DNA of 64,000 nt from Renibacterium salmoninarum ATCC 33209 (GCF_000018885.1 NC_010168.1:3038001-3102000), one strand, 5' to 3'; numbered from the stretch's first letter, positions 44,918 to 53,475 are shown. Made by a program: numbers and translations. The notes: generated by a model not told the origin, from the letters alone.

Positions 44918-45343
44918 ATGATCGACTTCGCAAAAACGTTCAGCGGCTTTTCAGTAAACGATATTGCTGTAGCCCAGTCTTTTTACACCGAAAAACTGGG
45001 GCTGGAGGTGCTGGAAAACAATGGAATGCTCAACCTCTACTTCGGTGGTCACCGACATTTGATTTATCCAAAATCAGACCACGAACCAGCGAGCTATACG
45101 GTCCTAAATTTTCCCACCAACGAAATTGAAGCGACCATCGACCAGCTGGTCGGCCGCGGCGTTCAGTTTGAAAAGTATCCGGGCGTAGACGAGCGTGGTA
45201 TTAATCGCCGGGGCGGCCCGCTCATCGCTTGGTTCAAGGACCCAGCTGGCAACGTTCTTTCGGTCATCGAATCAAGAGTGACCGAACCACAGCTGGCTGA
45301 GCTTCAAACTGCCGCAAGCAGGCAGAAGTTTCCTTTGATTTAG
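44918..45343 (+). CDS. VOC (glyoxalase/dioxygenase) family protein
   Basis: 141 residues, one paired beta-alpha-beta-beta-beta module set: FSVNDIAVAQSFYTEKLGLEVL, LIYPKSDHEPASYTVLNFPT and AWFKDPAGNVLSVIE. The final Glu is a typical metal ligand, but the first His is not obvious, so it may be a metal-free or binding member. AGAGG upstream of ATG 44918. Single gene, followed by a hairpin terminator. Intact; substrate unknown. Confidence 0.8.
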   Translation: MIDFAKTFSGFSVNDIAVAQSFYTEKLGLEVLENNGMLNLYFGGHRHLIYPKSDHEPASYTVLNFPTNEIEATIDQLVGRGVQFEKYPGVDERGINRRGGPLIAWFKDPAGNVLSVIESRVTEPQLAELQTAASRQKFPLI

Positions 45344-45388
45344 CAGAAACAGGCCCCTCAACGCTTTACTCAGGGGCCCGTTTCTGCT
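45342..45388 (+). terminator. Hairpin terminator after the VOC gene
   Basis: AGCAGAAACAGGCCCCT (45342-45358) pairs with AGGGGCCCGTTTCTGCT (45372-45388), one mismatch in 17 bp, followed by CTATTTT. Confidence 0.8.
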
Positions 45389-45426
45389 CTATTTTGGCCA
45401 TCAATTCGCTCGATGCGTACGTCCGT

Positions 45427-45905
45427 TCACGCTTTACGTACCGGCTCCTGCATCTCAGTCACCCAGGTTTCGGGCTGATCATTGCAGCCATAATCAAGGT
45501 AAAGTTCCCGATTGAGACCGGTTGAGACGTAGCCATTAGTTTCAATCCAACGAGCCATGGTCTGAATAGTAGACATGACATTGTCCATGAGACCTTGATG
45601 GACAATGGTGGCAGCCTGCTCAACTGCGGGCAGCTCTACGATGGTGAAGCTGCCATCGCTCACTACATCTGCTGACGCTGGCGCTGAGGCGTGAACCAAA
45701 ACGCCGCCGTCGTCGGTGTTCTCATAGTAAGCAATTCCTGGCCAGATCGGAGTGATACCCAGGGCGGAAATCCGGTTGTAAAGCTGAGGATAAAGAGGTT
45801 GGATTACCGGGCCGATCGCCTCTGGCGCGAAACCTTCGGCACGTCGACCAGCTCCCCCATTCGAACAGCTGGCAGGCTCTTGATTTGAATATCTTCAGTA
45901 GGCAT
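45427..45905 (-). pseudogene. GyrI-like effector-binding protein, frameshifted
   Basis: From ATG 45905: MPTEDIQIKSLPAVRMGELVD, then the frame is lost at about 45837-45845 by one base; the other frame continues AEGFAPEAIGPVIQPLY, ALGITPIWPGIAYYE, GSFTIVELPAVEQAATIVHQG and WIETNGYVSTGLNRELYLDY to 45427. These are features of GyrI/AraC-type effector-binding domains, which bind small hydrophobic molecules and often accompany MerR regulators. Its partner MerR gene upstream is also broken. Confidence 0.8.
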
Positions 45906-45926
45906 ACTGCCCTCACTTTCAATAAG

Positions 45927-46230
45927 CTAGAGTCTCGCTTCGACATTAGCTAGCCGCTTAGTGTCCGCAGCGAGCTGCGTCTGCAACTCTGCCTGGCGCA
46001 ATCTGAGCATCCCACGGAGCTGTTCTGGGTTCAGCTGATCGTCGATGATGGCGCCAACCTGTTCTAGATTGAAACCAAGATCTTTCAGAGCCACCACCCG
46101 GTTTAGCCGCGCAAGCTGAGCAACCTGATAGTTTCGATAGCCTGTGCTCAGGACTACGGCCGGCGTCAACAGCCCGATCGCGTCATAGTGTCTGAGCATT
46201 CGGACAGATACTTGGCCATGCCTGGCAAAA
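45927..46230 (-). pseudogene. MerR-family regulator, 5' end removed by IS994-like copy 3
   Basis: The frame runs from the IS edge as FARHGQVSVRMLRHYDAIGLL, the MerR recognition helix lacking only about five N-terminal residues and its start, then GYRNYQVAQLARLNRVVALKDLGFNLEQVG and a C-terminal coiled coil to 45927. An internal ATG (46199) would delete the first helix of the HTH. It once formed an operon with the GyrI-like gene 21 bp downstream. Confidence 0.85.
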
Positions 46231-46256
46231 TGAATCGCCCCGGTGAATCGCCCCGG
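46231..46256. repeat. Duplicated IS994 left end (13-bp tandem)
   Basis: TGAATCGCCCCGG occurs at 46231-46243 and again at 46244-46256, where it starts the full element. The first copy is a remnant of an older IS994-like end or a slippage product. Confidence 0.9.
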
Positions 46257-46293
46257 CGTGTCCGGAGACTTTCTTGTTTGAGAGGATCAGGAC

Positions 46294-46659
46294 ATGGCAG
46301 GGAAAACTACGACACGGTATCCGCAGGAGTTGAAGGATCATACGGTGCACATGGTGGCGGAGATGGAGGGTGCATCTTCGGAGTGGGCGGCGATGCAAAA
46401 AGTTGCCCAGCTTTTGGGTGTGGGTGTGCCGGAAACGGTGCGTAAATGGGTCCGGCAAGCCGAGATCGATGTTGGTACTAGAACTGGAACAACGAGCACG
46501 GAATCGGCCGAGCTGAAACGGTTACGGCGTGAGAACGCTGAGCTGAAACGGGCGAACGCGATCCTTCGGAGTGCTTCAGCTTTTTTCGCGGTCGAACTCG
46601 ACCGCCACAACACTGATCGTGAAATACATCAAGGACCATGCCGGTCACCGCGAGAATAA
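46294..46659 (+). CDS. IS994-like OrfA (copy 3)
   Basis: 121-residue HTH protein, MAGKTTTRYPQELKDHTVHM onwards, full length, with the zipper region ELKRLRRENAELKRAN. It carries His in place of Arg at two positions after KD compared with copy 4. Expected to bind IS ends and to be extended into OrfB by frameshifting. Confidence 0.85.
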   Translation: MAGKTTTRYPQELKDHTVHMVAEMEGASSEWAAMQKVAQLLGVGVPETVRKWVRQAEIDVGTRTGTTSTESAELKRLRRENAELKRANAILRSASAFFAVELDRHNTDREIHQGPCRSPRE

Positions 46660-46668
46660 TGGATTGCG

Positions 46669-47559
46669 GTGGGGTGTCGAGTCGATCTGCCAGGTGCTTA
46701 CTGGGACGGGGTGAAGACCACCCCGTCCACGTACTACGAATGGGTGGATAAAACACGATCTCACCGAGAACAACGTGATGAGGTGCTCAAGCCCGTGATC
46801 CAGAAGGTGTATGCCGCTAATTACGGGGTGCACGGCACCAGGAAAGTCTGGTTGGCGATGAACCGTGAAGGTGTGCCGGTGGCCAGGTGCACGGTAGAAC
46901 GGCTCATGGGGTTACTTGGCATACAGGGTGCGGTCCGTGGCAAGGTCAAACGCACCACGATCAAAGACTCGAAGGCAGCCCGAGCGAAAGACTTGGTCCG
47001 CCGTGATTTCACACCAACGGCACCGGATCGGCTATGGGTAGATGATTTCACCTATGTTTCGACCTGGTCCGGGTGGGTCTATGTTGCCTTCGTGATCGAT
47101 GCTTACTCTCGGAGGATCCTGGGCTGGTCAGCGAGTGCTTCTATGAACACCGTGCTAGTGCTCAACGCAGTTAATCAGGCAATCTGGAGTCGTGAACGGG
47201 CCGGGGCTGAGATTTCCGGGGTGATTCATCATCACGATGCCGGGGCTCAATACGCCTCCTTGGCCTTCACCGAACGCCTGGCCCAGGCCGGTATCCGCCC
47301 CTCGATCGGTTCTGTGGGTGATAGTTACGACAACGCCTTGGCGGAAACCATCAACGGGCTTTATAAGACCGAGCTGATCAAACCCGGCAAGCCCTGGCGG
47401 ACTCTAGAAGAAGTCGAAATCGGCACTGCTGAATGGGCCGATTGGTACAACCACCGAAGGCTCTACCAGTACTGCGGAGACATCCCACCAGTAGAGCTAG
47501 AAAACCACTACTACAATCACTACCAGAGCACGGCAGCCGCCGACAGGCTCATCGTCTGA
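46669..47559 (+). CDS. IS994-like transposase OrfB (copy 3)
   Basis: 296 residues with the intact DDE core ([33 protein letters not shown]). As in copy 1, the early OrfB segment (ending QVLTGTG) is in a different frame, split at GGGACGGGGTGA. It differs from copy 1 by HGTRK for YGTRK. Confidence 0.85.
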   Translation: MGCRVDLPGAYWDGVKTTPSTYYEWVDKTRSHREQRDEVLKPVIQKVYAANYGVHGTRKVWLAMNREGVPVARCTVERLMGLLGIQGAVRGKVKRTTIKDSKAARAKDLVRRDFTPTAPDRLWVDDFTYVSTWSGWVYVAFVIDAYSRRILGWSASASMNTVLVLNAVNQAIWSRERAGAEISGVIHHHDAGAQYASLAFTERLAQAGIRPSIGSVGDSYDNALAETINGLYKTELIKPGKPWRTLEEVEIGTAEWADWYNHRRLYQYCGDIPPVELENHYYNHYQSTAAADRLIV

Positions 47560-47589
47560 GAAACCCTCCGGACACACCGGGGCGCTTCA

Positions 47590-47894
47590 AGCGAAGGAAA
47601 GATGCCAAGCTGTAGCTCTTTGTGTGAACCATCCGGTGATCTTGTTGCCGCCGCCATCAGCGCATCGAGGTCGGTGAGGACCTTTGCCGCGTGCCGGGCC
47701 ATTACCAAGGCGGCATCAGGGGGTTGCACAGACCGAGCCGAACGAACAAATAGTCCGACGCCGGTTTCTCGTTCGAGTGCGGCCATTTGCTGCGAGACTG
47801 CCGACGCCGTGTAGCCAAGTTGATCGGCAGCGGCTGCAAAAGAACCTCGCCGATTTACCTCCAAAAGGGTCCGCAAGTGGATCGGATTGACGAT
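47590..47894 (-). pseudogene. LysR-family regulator, N-terminal half
   Basis: LRTLLEVNRRGSFAAAADQLGYTASAVSQQMAALERETGVGLF is a complete LysR HTH; the frame ends at the IS after GIFPS plus CT of the next codon. A strong AGGAGG (47901-47906) is followed, six bases on, by ATC (47894-47892) rather than ATG/GTG, so the original start may have mutated; an in-frame TTG lies at 47876. The rest of the gene is at 24906-25551 on the opposite strand. The half could still make a DNA-binding fragment. Confidence 0.9.
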
Positions 47895-48041
47895 CTGTTT
47901 CCTCCTGGCGATTAGCGAATGAGCCGCTCTGTTGGCGACCCATCCAGTGGAATGAGTGCGCCGAATCCCTCACGACTTGATAAATGTATCTCGATTCTAA
48001 GCCTATGGTCTGGCTCAAAGATAAGACCGACAGGAGCGGGG

Positions 48042-48689
48042 ATGAAAGCACAACACGCCGGGTTTGTTTTGCTGCTCCCAGATGGGCCGGTTGACGCGGT
48101 AATTCTGGTGCTACATGGTGGCAAGCCGAAAAGCACTGCGGGCTCAAAGCCGTGGCATCTCTCCAGTTTGCGGATGCGACCATTTAGTTCGTTACTTGCA
48201 GCGACCGGCAGGCCGTACGGCATCGCAGTGGCGCAGCTGCGCTACCGCCAGAGGGGCTGGAATGAGCAGCTTCAAGCTCAGGTGGTGGATGGAAAATGGG
48301 CGATCAAAGAATTGAGTGCGCATTTTGTCCAAGTACCGATTGTGCTGGTTGGGCATTCAATGGGTGGCCGCGCGGCCGCCTATCTCAGCCAGGAACCGCA
48401 GGTTGTCGGTACCGTTGCGTTGGCGCCCTGGTGGCCACAGCAAGAGGGCGAACTCTTCAGAGCGTCACAGCACCTACTGGTTATGCATGGCACCTCTGAC
48501 GGTTGGACTGACCCGAGTAATTCAGCGCAACAGGTCCAGATTGCCAAAAGCAACGGAGTTGACGCGAGCTGGCGGGCAATGCCTGGCGGGCATTTCATGC
48601 TCCGAAATCCTAGCCAATGGCAACGAATCACCGCTGAAACGGCTGTTGGATGGTTGCACCCATCCCAGCACCAAGCCGCTCCGAATTAA
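48042..48689 (+). CDS. Alpha/beta hydrolase (dienelactone hydrolase-like)
   Basis: 215 residues from ATG 48042 (GGAG five bases upstream). Motifs: VILVLHGGKP (oxyanion strand), nucleophile elbow VGHSMGGRAAAY, VMHGTSDGWTDP (acid) and GGHFMLRNP (catalytic His). No signal peptide; cytoplasmic. An upstream frame open to 47919 would overlap the LysR promoter and is not used. Esterase or thioesterase activity is likely but the substrate is unknown. Intact. Confidence 0.75.
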   Translation: MKAQHAGFVLLLPDGPVDAVILVLHGGKPKSTAGSKPWHLSSLRMRPFSSLLAATGRPYGIAVAQLRYRQRGWNEQLQAQVVDGKWAIKELSAHFVQVPIVLVGHSMGGRAAAYLSQEPQVVGTVALAPWWPQQEGELFRASQHLLVMHGTSDGWTDPSNSAQQVQIAKSNGVDASWRAMPGGHFMLRNPSQWQRITAETAVGWLHPSQHQAAPN

Positions 48690-48726
48690 CGATGAAAGCT
48701 AAGCAATCGCCAAAGGAGCGCGCCAC

Positions 48727-50028
48727 GTGGCCACGACAGACCAAGATAGTAGCCTGCTTGAGCAGCCAAAATCGGTTGCTGTCATTGGCAGCGGAGTCTC
48801 TGGACTCGTAGCAGCTTGGGTGCTGAGTGCTTCCGCAGAGGTAACTCTTTTTGAAGCAGACGACAGGTTAGGCGGCCATGCCCACACCCACGAGCTGGCA
48901 GATGGCACGGCCGTAGATACTGGTTTTATTGTCTACAACGAGCGAACCTACCCAATGCTGATCCGAATGTTCACGCAGCTTGACGTTCCAACTAAGCCGT
49001 CGGATATGTCGATGTCGATCAAATGCGCTGGCTGCGGACTTGAATACGCCGGCGCTAAGGGCTTTACCGGCCTGTTTCCAAAATTGAGTTCATTCGTTAG
49101 ACCAAAGTACTTGCGGATGCTGGGCGAAGTTTTGCGATTCCACCGAAAAGCTCGGGCGCTCTTGGCTTTGCCAGAGTCGCAAACCACGCTTGGTGAGTTT
49201 TTGGCGGCAGAACACTTCAGCAAATATTTCCGCAGCCATTTCATCACACCGGTAGTTTCGGCAGTATGGTCATGTGACGCATCGACCGCGCAGCAATATC
49301 CGGCAAGGTACCTGTTCGGATTTCTCTCCCACCACGGCATGCTGGGCATCAAGGGCTCGCCGCAGTGGCGAACGGTCGACGGCGGCTCCCGTGAGTATGT
49401 GCGAAGGATCGCTAAATCGATCACCACGGTCAAGCTCGAAGCTCGAGTGTCCTCAGTGACGGAGCTGGCGCACGGCGTCGAAGTGCGCTGGAATGAAGAC
49501 CTGCATTCGGAGAGCCAGATTTTCGACGCCGTCGTCTTGGCCACCCATCCGCAGCAGGCCGCCCAGATCTTGGGCACCAAAGCAACCGTCGCACAGCATG
49601 AAGTATTGACGGCGATGCCATATTCGCGCAACGAAACCTACTTGCACACAGATGAGACTGTGCTGCCGCGAGCAGAAAAAGCACGCGCTTCCTGGAACTA
49701 TTACCTGCCTGATTGTGATGCGACGCCCGACAGCGTTTTAGTGAGCTACGACCTTAGTCGTTTGCAATCTTTGAGCGCCGAGGACGGCAGGCTCGTGGTG
49801 AGTCTGGGCGAATCTGGAGGGATCTCTGATTCGGAGATTATCGACTACATGGTTTACGAGCACCCACAATATTCGCCGGCTTCTTTGGCCGCACAAGCCA
49901 AGCTCGCCGAAATCTGCACCGAGCGCGTGGTCTTTGCTGGCGCCTATCACGGTTGGGGGTTCCACGAAGACGGTGCGCTATCTGGGCTGAAGGCTGCAGA
50001 AAGGCTAGGCGGACAATGGCCGCAGTGA
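48727..50028 (+). CDS. FAD-dependent oxidoreductase of the cyclopropane fatty acid operon (COG2907-like)
   Basis: 433 residues from GTG 48727 with AAGGAG upstream. FAD-binding VAVIGSGVSGLVAAWVL, then FEADDRLGGHAHTHELADGTAVDTGFIVYNERTYPML, a region diagnostic of this amine-oxidase-like group, and a C-terminal FAD segment VFAGAYHGWGFHEDGALSGLKAAERL. It heads an operon with a DUF1365 gene and two SAM-dependent fatty-acid methyltransferases, a conserved grouping for lipid modification. It may reduce or oxidise the modified acyl chain (inference). It overlaps the next gene by 13 bp. Intact. Confidence 0.85.
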   Translation: MATTDQDSSLLEQPKSVAVIGSGVSGLVAAWVLSASAEVTLFEADDRLGGHAHTHELADGTAVDTGFIVYNERTYPMLIRMFTQLDVPTKPSDMSMSIKCAGCGLEYAGAKGFTGLFPKLSSFVRPKYLRMLGEVLRFHRKARALLALPESQTTLGEFLAAEHFSKYFRSHFITPVVSAVWSCDASTAQQYPARYLFGFLSHHGMLGIKGSPQWRTVDGGSREYVRRIAKSITTVKLEARVSSVTELAHGVEVRWNEDLHSESQIFDAVVLATHPQQAAQILGTKATVAQHEVLTAMPYSRNETYLHTDETVLPRAEKARASWNYYLPDCDATPDSVLVSYDLSRLQSLSAEDGRLVVSLGESGGISDSEIIDYMVYEHPQYSPASLAAQAKLAEICTERVVFAGAYHGWGFHEDGALSGLKAAERLGGQWPQ

Positions 50029-50795
50029 GCTCGATCTACCAAATCACGGTTCGTCATGTGCGCCGGGAACCCGTGCACAATGAATTTTCCTACCTCAGTT
50101 ACCAATGGTTTGTGGATGTTGACGATTTACCGGTTTTACCCTGGTGGCTTGCGCCCTTCGCGCAGTTTCGCAGCAAAGATCATGTGGGTGATGCCGGCCT
50201 AAGTATCACAACCAACGTGCGTCAATATCTTGCGGATCAAGGAATTGAATCAATCGGCAAAATTACGATGCTGAGTAATGCTGCCGTACTGGGGTATGTT
50301 TTCAATCCGCTATCGCTGTTTTGGTGTCATCACGAAGATGGCAGCCTAGCTTGCGTGATTGCCGAAGTGCACAATACCTATGGTCAACGGCATTTGTATC
50401 TTTTAGGTCCAGAGGTCAGCGACACCGCTCGCGTGAACAAAAAATTCTACGTTTCACCGTTCTACCCAGTAGACGGCCAGTACCGGATGCACCTGCCGGA
50501 GCCTGGCGAAAAGGCGCGGCTTTCCATTGTCCTGGAGCGGGAAAGATCGAAGCCGTTTGTGGCAAGTGTTCTTGGCAATCGACTACCAGCAACTACTCGT
50601 AATATCGGCCGTATGTTGGTTGATATCCCACTGGCACCACTGCGGGTAAGTGTGCAAATTTTTTATCAGGGAGTCAAGCTTTGGTTGCGTAAGTTGCCAG
50701 TGCAAACTAGACCAAAGACGCCGCCACAAAGCCAATACCAACCCGCGCAGCAGAGGAACAACTCAGTTGCACACGTCGAGGAGGTCCTCAAATGA
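50016..50795 (+). CDS. DUF1365 protein
   Basis: 259 residues. SSIYQITVRHVRREPVHNEFSYLSYQWFVDVDDL is the family N-terminus and GYVFNPLSLFWCHHEDG plus VHNTYGQRHLYL its core. Function unknown; almost always encoded between the FAD oxidoreductase and a cyclopropane fatty acid synthase. ATG 50016 overlaps the preceding stop; its own stop overlaps the next ATG (ATGA). Intact. Confidence 0.85.
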   Translation: MAAVSSIYQITVRHVRREPVHNEFSYLSYQWFVDVDDLPVLPWWLAPFAQFRSKDHVGDAGLSITTNVRQYLADQGIESIGKITMLSNAAVLGYVFNPLSLFWCHHEDGSLACVIAEVHNTYGQRHLYLLGPEVSDTARVNKKFYVSPFYPVDGQYRMHLPEPGEKARLSIVLERERSKPFVASVLGNRLPATTRNIGRMLVDIPLAPLRVSVQIFYQGVKLWLRKLPVQTRPKTPPQSQYQPAQQRNNSVAHVEEVLK

Positions 50796-52051
50796 CGCAC
50801 ACTATCCCTACCGCGAAGGTTCGGGCCGATCTTTGGCCAGATGTTGCGATGCCGCCGTCGTCGTTTCGTGCGCGAGCCGGTCAACCCATCGCCGGCTCAT
50901 TGTTCCGGGCTGCCGTCAAAAGATTGCCAATTCTGGTCGCACAGCCGGACGGATCGACAATGGGCTTGGGCGGTCCCAGAATGGACCTTCGCGAACCGGA
51001 CAGCTTCTATGCGCGGATCGCTCACAACGGCCTGATCGGGCTAGGCGAGTCGTATATGGCACGTGAGTGGGAAGCCGAGGACCTCGCAGCCCTGATGACG
51101 GTCTTCGCCTCCAAGGTGTCCAAATTGATCCCACAACCCTTGCAAACGCTTCGTGGCGCATTGCTTCCGCACCAGCCGCAACGTGAACGGAACACTGAAG
51201 GTAATTCGCGGAATAATATCTCCCGGCACTATGACCTCTCCAATGAACTATTTGCCGAGTTTTTGGACGAGACGATGAGCTATTCCTCAGCCTATTTTGT
51301 TGATCTTGATCAGCCAGGGTTCGACCGCTTGGCTTCAGCCCAGGAAGCGAAAATCGACCGATTACTTGACTTAGCCGGCGTCACCGAAGGCACTCGACTA
51401 TTGGAAATCGGCACCGGCTGGGGTGAATTGGCGCTCCGGGCGGCCAGAAGAGGTGCTCAGGTTTACTCGGTGACGCTCAGTAGTGAGCAGAAAGAACTTG
51501 CCGAAGATCGGATCCAAAGCGCGGGCTTTGCTGACTCGGTGCAGATCGAGCTGTTGGATTACCGAAAGGTTGAAGGTACTTTCGACGCGATAGTTTCGGT
51601 GGAAATGATTGAAGCAGTGGGCTTCGAATTCATGCCAGAGTATTTCCGAACCTTGTCCGCACGGCTCAAACCAGGCGGAGCTATTGGGCTACAGGCAATA
51701 ACCATCGGGCACGAACGCATGCTGGCCACGCGCAACAGCTACACCTGGGTGCACAAGTACATTTTCCCGGGTGGCATGATTCCTTCCGCGGAGCTGATTT
51801 CCGAACAGTCTTCGTTGAACGGGCTGAGAGTGGAAAATCGGCTGGCATTCGGCCAGCACTATGCGCAGACGCTGCGGCTTTGGGACGAACAATTCGCTCG
51901 CAATGCCGGAAAAGTCGATGAGCTTGGCTTTGATGAGACTTTCCGCCGGATGTGGCACTTTTACCTGGCATATTCGCGTGCTGGTTTCGCCTCGGGATAT
52001 CTCGATGTTCAGCAGTTCCAACTTCGCAAAGCCAAGGAAAACAATTCATGA
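50792..52051 (+). CDS. Cyclopropane-fatty-acyl-phospholipid synthase family methyltransferase (first)
   Basis: 419 residues. An N-terminal region (GLGGPRMDLREPDSFYARIA, GLGESYMAREWEAEDLAALM) precedes a CFA methyltransferase with HYDLSNELFAEFLDETMSYSSAYF, SAM loop LLEIGTGWGELALRAARRG, VEMIEAVGFEF (catalytic Glu) and NSYTWVHKYIFPGGMIPS. It transfers a methylene or methyl group from SAM to unsaturated phospholipid acyl chains at the inner membrane face. Translationally coupled to both neighbours. Intact. Confidence 0.9.
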   Translation: MTHTIPTAKVRADLWPDVAMPPSSFRARAGQPIAGSLFRAAVKRLPILVAQPDGSTMGLGGPRMDLREPDSFYARIAHNGLIGLGESYMAREWEAEDLAALMTVFASKVSKLIPQPLQTLRGALLPHQPQRERNTEGNSRNNISRHYDLSNELFAEFLDETMSYSSAYFVDLDQPGFDRLASAQEAKIDRLLDLAGVTEGTRLLEIGTGWGELALRAARRGAQVYSVTLSSEQKELAEDRIQSAGFADSVQIELLDYRKVEGTFDAIVSVEMIEAVGFEFMPEYFRTLSARLKPGGAIGLQAITIGHERMLATRNSYTWVHKYIFPGGMIPSAELISEQSSLNGLRVENRLAFGQHYAQTLRLWDEQFARNAGKVDELGFDETFRRMWHFYLAYSRAGFASGYLDVQQFQLRKAKENNS

Positions 52052-53268
52052 TCGCCCAAGAACTTGCCGCATTGCTCGAGCCACTAGTTGGGGGCGAACT
52101 GCCAGTCCGGATTCGCTCCTGGGATGGTTCTTCGACTCCTGAGAAGGATCATGATGACCGCCCGGTGGTGAAATTGAATTCACCGGCAGTTTTACGCAGA
52201 CAGCTTTGGGGCCCGGGGGAGTTGGCGCTGTCTCAGTCATATGTTTTGGGTGAGCTAGAGGTTTCCGGTGGACTGTATCCAGCGTTGCGTCAGGTGTGGG
52301 AAGTAGTTCAGGAGCGTGAGCTCTCTGCCATTAAAGTCACACCGGCGTTGCTGGGAAAGTTGGCTCGGCTAGCTCGTTCCGCGGGGGCAATTGGACCGCG
52401 ACTGGCTGCACCGGATTCGCAAGCCAAATTGGTTGGTCGATTGCATTCCAAGCTTCGAGATAAACGGGCGATTGGCCATCACTATGATCTGTCCAATGAT
52501 TTTTACGCACTGATTCTTGATGAGCGGCTGGCATACTCCTCCGGTTACTGGGGCGCTGGCGCGCAAGACGTGCACCAGGCGCAGGGCGATAAGTGTCGGC
52601 TAGTCGGTGAAAAGCTCGGTTTAAAGCTCGGGATGCGAGTTCTGGACATAGGTTGCGGTTGGGGATCGTTGTCGATCGAGCTAGCAGAGCTTTTCGACGT
52701 TCAAATGGTCGGAGTAACTATTTCTGTCGAGCAGCGTGCCTTTGCGCAAGAACGGGCCCGGCAGCGCGGGGTTTCAGAGCAGGTGGAAATCCGGCTACAG
52801 GATTATCGAGAGATCACTGGTGGGCCATTCGACGCCGTCGTCTCGCTTGAGATGGGCGAACACGTTGGCCAGAAGAACTATGGCACGTACGCGCAAGTGG
52901 TGAAATCAAATCTTAAACCGGGAGCTCCGGCTGTTATCCAACAAATGTCGCGGCACGGAAAGTATCCTGGCGGCGGTCCCTTCATTGAAGGATTTATTGC
53001 CCCAGACATGCACATGCGCCCGTTAGGCGAAACTTTGGGCTTTTTCGAGCAAGTTGGCTTGGAAATCGAGGGAGTTCAGTCCTTGCGCAAAGACTATGTG
53101 CAGACGATCGCGGCGTGGCGAGAGACCTTTGATAAACGGTTTGACGACGCGGTGGCCATGATGGGCTTGGAAGTCGCCAAAGTCTGGGAACTGTACTTGG
53201 CCGGTGGTGAATTGACTTTCGCCCAGGGCCGAATGGGCGTAGAGCAGATTTTGATGCGGCGCACCTGA
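52048..53268 (+). CDS. Cyclopropane-fatty-acyl-phospholipid synthase family methyltransferase (second)
   Basis: 406 residues from ATG 52048 (ATGA overlap). HYDLSNDFYALILDERLAYSSGYW, SAM loop VLDIGCGWGSLSIELAELF, bicarbonate/catalytic region VVSLEMGEHVGQKNY and YPGGGPFIEGFIAPDMHMRP. It differs clearly from the first synthase (about family-level similarity), so the two may act on different double bonds or do successive steps, e.g. methylation then reduction as in branched 10-methyl acids. That division is inference. Last gene of the operon. Intact. Confidence 0.9.
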   Translation: MIAQELAALLEPLVGGELPVRIRSWDGSSTPEKDHDDRPVVKLNSPAVLRRQLWGPGELALSQSYVLGELEVSGGLYPALRQVWEVVQERELSAIKVTPALLGKLARLARSAGAIGPRLAAPDSQAKLVGRLHSKLRDKRAIGHHYDLSNDFYALILDERLAYSSGYWGAGAQDVHQAQGDKCRLVGEKLGLKLGMRVLDIGCGWGSLSIELAELFDVQMVGVTISVEQRAFAQERARQRGVSEQVEIRLQDYREITGGPFDAVVSLEMGEHVGQKNYGTYAQVVKSNLKPGAPAVIQQMSRHGKYPGGGPFIEGFIAPDMHMRPLGETLGFFEQVGLEIEGVQSLRKDYVQTIAAWRETFDKRFDDAVAMMGLEVAKVWELYLAGGELTFAQGRMGVEQILMRRT

Positions 53269-53276
53269 CTATTTCT

Positions 53277-53304
53277 TCCCACTAAACCTTAGAGTTCAGT
53301 GGGA
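53277..53304 (+). terminator. Weak hairpin after the CFA operon
   Basis: TCCCACT (53277-53283) pairs with AGTGGGA (53298-53304) around a 14-nt loop, just after the stop of the second synthase. No T-tract, so only a possible terminator. Confidence 0.35.
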
Positions 53305-53385
53305 CTTAGTGTTTAACCGGCAATATTTGGTCGAGACACGACACGCCAGCCGGTTGCGACACGCCGCGTTATTTAAGTGCGTAAG

Positions 53386-53460
53386 TCGTCCACAGACTGT
53401 GGACAAGGTGGCTTAAAAGTCCGGAATTCCGCTGATTTTTTTGGCATCTCCTGTGGACTA
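53386..53460. promoter_or_regulatory. DnaA box cluster upstream of nrdHIEF
   Basis: TGTGGACAA at 53398-53406 is the complement of TTGTCCACA, the actinobacterial DnaA box. TCGTCCACA (53386-53394) faces it, making the palindrome GTCCACAGACTGTGGAC (53388-53404). A third near-match (TGTGGACTA) lies at 53452-53460. DnaA control of nrd genes is known in E. coli; here it is inferred. Confidence 0.5.
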
Positions 53461-53475
53461 TTGGTGCATAAAATG

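Larger units (their letters stand above)
46244..47589 (+). mobile_element. IS994-like IS3-family element, copy 3
   Basis: 1346 bp with ends TGAATCGCCCCGGCGTGTCC (left) and complement of TGAAGCGCCCCGGTGTGTCC (right). It lies between the MerR remnant and the N-terminal half of lysR. The following triplet AGC (47590-47592) is the complement of GCT beside copy 2 at 24906-24908, showing that the right end of this copy and the orfA end of copy 2 came from one insertion. Confidence 0.95.
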
